DNA from: Kitasatospora sp. A2-31
GTDB lineage: Bacteria > Actinomycetota > Actinomycetes > Streptomycetales > Streptomycetaceae
Assembly: GCF_022288725.1 (NCBI RefSeq)
Contig: NZ_JAKNTA010000005.1
Span: 81,213-145,212, forward strand
Direction: 5' to 3'
Length of the DNA: 64,000 nt
The translations under genes were made by a program, and so were the position numbers. Below the pieces are notes generated by a model. That model ran no database searches. It saw nothing but the letters and a program-made list of their open reading frames with translations, and had not been told where the DNA came from. Position 1 is the stretch's first letter. Each line of letters opens with the position of its first letter. Of this stretch, positions 61,839 to 64,000 are shown one piece after another.

Positions 61839-64000
61839 CAACGGGGAACGCGGACGAGCAGAAGCTTCGCAGCTACCTGCGAAAGGCGACTTTGGAACTG
61901 CGCGCGGCCAACCGTCGTGTGCGTGAGCTGGAACAGGGCGACATCGAGCCCTTGGCGATCGTGGGCATGAGCTGCCGCTACCCGGGTGGGGTGACCTCGC
62001 CCGAGGGGCTGTGGGAGCTGGTGTCGAGCGGCCGTGACGGCATGTCCGGCCTGCCCACCGACCGCGGCTGGGACCTGGAGCGGCTCTACGACCCGGACCC
62101 GGACCGGCTCGGCACGCTGTCCGCGACCGCGGGTGGCTTCGTCGACGGCATCGGTGACTTCGACGCGGACTTCTTCGGGATCAGCCCGCGCGAGGCCACG
62201 GCGATGGACCCGGCTCAGCGCCTCGTGCTCGAAGGAGCCTGGGAGGCGTTCGAGGACGCGGGCATCGACCCGACGTCGCTGCGCGGCAGCGACACGGGCA
62301 TCTTCTGCGGCGCGGTCACCTCGGACTACGGTGGCTCGATGCTGCCGGAACTCGAGGGCTTCCGGCTGACCGGCACGCAGGGCAGCATCGTCTCCGGGCG
62401 CGTGGCCTACAGCCTCGGGCTGGAGGGCCCGGCGGTCACGGTGGACACGGCGTGCTCGTCGTCGCTGGTGGCGCTGCACCTGGCGGCGCAGTCGCTGCGC
62501 TCGGGCGAGTGCTCGATGGCCCTGGTCGGTGGGGTCACCGTCCTCGCCGGCCCGTTCCTCTTCGTGGAGTTCAGCCGCCAGCGTGGTCTCGCGCCGGACG
62601 GGCGCTGCAAGGCGTACGCGGGTGCGGCCGACGGGACCGGGTTCTCGGACGGCCTCGGTCTGCTGGTGGTGGAGCGGCTGTCGGACGCCCGCCGCAAGGG
62701 CCACGACGTGCTGGCGGTGCTGCGCGGAAGCGCGATCAACCAGGACGGTGCGAGCAACGGGCTGACGGCGCCGAACGGTCCCTCGCAGGAGCGGGTCATC
62801 CGGGCGGCGCTGGCGAACGCCGGCCTTCGGCCCTCCGAGATCGATGCGGTCGAGGGGCACGGGACCGGCACGAAGCTGGGTGATCCGATCGAGGCCCAGG
62901 CGCTGCTGGCGACCTACGGCCAGGAACGGTCGGGCGACCCGCTGTGGCTGGGCTCGGTCAAGTCCAACATCGGCCACACTTCCGCCGCCGCCGGCGTGGG
63001 TGGTGTGATCAAGATGGTGATGGCGATGCGGCACGGGGTGCTGCCGCGGACGCTGCACGTGGACGAGCCGACGCCGCACGTGGACTGGACCTCGGGCGCG
63101 GTCGAGCTGTTGACGGAGGCGCGGGAGTGGCCTGCGTCGCCTGAGCGTCCGCGGCGTGCGGGTGTGTCCTCGTTCGGGATCAGTGGGACGAATGCGCACG
63201 TGATTCTGGAGGAGGCTCCCACGGCGGAGACGCCGGTCAAGGGAGCGGGACTTCCGGTCGTGCCGGTGGTGGTGTCGGCGAAGTCCGGTGCGGCGTTGCG
63301 TGAGCAGGCCGAGCGGCTGCGGGCGCACCTGATCGCCGACCCGGCTGCCTCTGTGACGGACGTCGGGTTCTCGTCGGTGGTCTCGCGGGCGCAGTTGGAT
63401 TCCCGCGGGGTGGTGGTTGCTTCCGGTCGGGATGAACTCCTCGCTGGTCTGGCCGGGTTGGCCGCCGGCAATCCCGCAGCCCACGTGGTTGAAGGGCGTG
63501 TGACTGCGGGCCGTACCGCGGTGTTGTTCACGGGTCAGGGTTCGCAGCGTGCGCGGATGGGTGTGGAGCTGGCGGGGGCGTTCCCCGTGTTCGATGCCGC
63601 TCTGGAACGGGTGTGTGCGGAGCTGGATCCGCTGCTGGGTCGTTCGGTGTCGGCGTTGTTGAGCGCGCCGGAGGGTTCGGCGCAGGCGGCTGAGCTGGAT
63701 GCGACGGAGTTCACGCAGGCGGCGTTGTTCGCGGTCGAGGTGGCGCTGTTCCGTCTGGTGGAGTCCCTGGGCATCCGTGTGGATCATGTGATGGGTCACT
63801 CGGTCGGTGAGATCGTGGCCGCGCATGTGGCGGGGGTGCTGTCGCTGGCGGACGCGTGTGCGCTGGTGGTGGCGCGGGGCCGGTTGATGGGGGCGCTGCC
63901 GGCGGGCGGTGCGATGGTCGCGGTGCAGGCGGGTGAGGAGGAGGTCGCGGCGTCGCTGGTCGGGTTCGAGGGCCGGCTGGAGATCGCGGCCGTCAACGGC
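61835..64000 (+). CDS. PKS D: type I PKS, KS-AT(malonyl), cut by the window end
   Basis: 722 residues are in the window and the frame stays open to the last base. ATG 61835 overlaps the PKS C stop (ATGA), and GGAG lies upstream. An N-terminal coiled coil (LRSYLRKATLELRAANRRVR) is of the class 1 docking type and should accept the tail of PKS C. KS is intact (Cys207 in DTACSSSLVALH). AT begins near residue 560 with Ser656 in GHSVGE, pointing to malonyl-CoA; the HAFH site lies beyond the edge. Reductive domains and the ACP are not visible. The KS N-terminal half has its own variants (for example DPAQRLVLEGAW where A, B and C have DPQQRLLL). Confidence 0.95.
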   Translation, partial: MTTGNADEQKLRSYLRKATLELRAANRRVRELEQGDIEPLAIVGMSCRYPGGVTSPEGLWELVSSGRDGMSGLPTDRGWDLERLYDPDPDRLGTLSATAGGFVDGIGDFDADFFGISPREATAMDPAQRLVLEGAWEAFEDAGIDPTSLRGSDTGIFCGAVTSDYGGSMLPELEGFRLTGTQGSIVSGRVAYSLGLEGPAVTVDTACSSSLVALHLAAQSLRSGECSMALVGGVTVLAGPFLFVEFSRQRGLAPDGRCKAYAGAADGTGFSDGLGLLVVERLSDARRKGHDVLAVLRGSAINQDGASNGLTAPNGPSQERVIRAALANAGLRPSEIDAVEGHGTGTKLGDPIEAQALLATYGQERSGDPLWLGSVKSNIGHTSAAAGVGGVIKMVMAMRHGVLPRTLHVDEPTPHVDWTSGAVELLTEAREWPASPERPRRAGVSSFGISGTNAHVILEEAPTAETPVKGAGLPVVPVVVSAKSGAALREQAERLRAHLIADPAASVTDVGFSSVVSRAQLDSRGVVVASGRDELLAGLAGLAAGNPAAHVVEGRVTAGRTAVLFTGQGSQRARMGVELAGAFPVFDAALERVCAELDPLLGRSVSALLSAPEGSAQAAELDATEFTQAALFAVEVALFRLVESLGIRVDHVMGHSVGEIVAAHVAGVLSLADACALVVARGRLMGALPAGGAMVAVQAGEEEVAASLVGFEGRLEIAAVNG
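62996..64000 (+). repeat. AT-cassette repeat, copy in PKS D (incomplete)
   Basis: From the end of the KS to the window edge, long stretches match PKS A (43,075 onward) and PKS B (50,975 onward) at DNA level. Short divergent patches lie at about 63,225-63,370 and 63,460-63,515. Confidence 0.75.

Noticed and set aside
54867..61841. Very long open frame of about 2,300 codons on the minus strand opposite PKS B/C
   Set aside because: It is the antisense shadow of high-GC PKS genes. The product is His/Arg/Pro-rich with no domains, while the plus strand has intact PKS domains.
1..64000. CRISPR array or rRNA operon
   Set aside because: No regularly spaced identical repeats with unique spacers and no rRNA-like sequence were seen; the tandem repeats found are contiguous or coding.

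Overview
The window is high-GC DNA from a streptomycete (Streptomyces or Kitasatospora type). The evidence is pervasive G/C third codon positions, GTG and TTG starts, an SsgA-like cell-division protein, a mycothiol-dependent isomerase-family enzyme, a transglycosylase-like LysM protein and modular type I polyketide synthases (PKSs). Both ends cut through genes: a NACHT NTPase on the left and a PKS on the right.

Left accessory region (about 1-10,200). A large NACHT NTPase with a possible HEPN-type RNase N-terminus runs off the left edge. Next come the 3' half of a tRNA-Pro(GGG) acting as an attachment core, and a multiply frameshifted tyrosine integrase whose stop codon lies 110 bases from that core. 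A minus-strand operon follows with three NUDIX genes (one with two NUDIX domains) and a frameshifted aminoglycoside-phosphotransferase-like gene, then decayed coding debris. This looks like scars of integrative elements at one tRNA. It closes with a mycothiol-dependent-isomerase-like gene and a protein with five zinc-ribbon repeats and a GIY-YIG nuclease domain.

Middle region (10,400-35,200), mostly extracytoplasmic functions. It holds a degenerate sigma factor/zinc finger/transmembrane/ricin-lectin fusion diverging from a secreted metzincin-ricin protein, an anchored N-terminal-His surface protein, a transglycosylase-LysM protein, an SsgA-like protein, a chloroperoxidase-like hydrolase, Dps, a YtcJ-like amidohydrolase, a DUF1275 membrane protein and a LysR regulator. 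A PucR-type regulator with a glycine-rich repeat precedes a six-gene set: DUF4142, DUF1996, a ferric-reductase-like cytochrome b, a NuoF-like flavoprotein with a C-terminal ferredoxin, a two-repeat lipoprotein-family protein and a His-rich exported protein. A 30-bp hairpin ends this set. An ECF sigma factor and a tendamistat-like secreted protein follow.

Right region (35,400-64,000): a type I PKS cluster that continues beyond the window. Minus-strand tailoring genes (P450, DUF2867 and a 3-beta-HSD-like SDR, with the P450 and DUF2867 genes overlapping by 4 nt) diverge from an MMPL transporter, a fully reducing malonyl module (PKS A) and a free-standing alpha-oxoamine synthase (AOS). A strong hairpin separates these from PKS B (malonyl, DH-KR), PKS C (methylmalonyl, DH-ER-KR) and PKS D (malonyl, truncated by the window end). 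B, C and D are tightly packed: in the preferred reading C starts 57 bases after B's stop, and D overlaps C by 4 nt. No loading module and no thioesterase are visible. The AOS suggests that the chain is released or extended by decarboxylative condensation with an amino acid, giving an alpha-amino ketone that the SDR could reduce to an amino alcohol, as in sphingoid-base chemistry. This pairing of modular PKS and AOS is the most distinctive system in the window.
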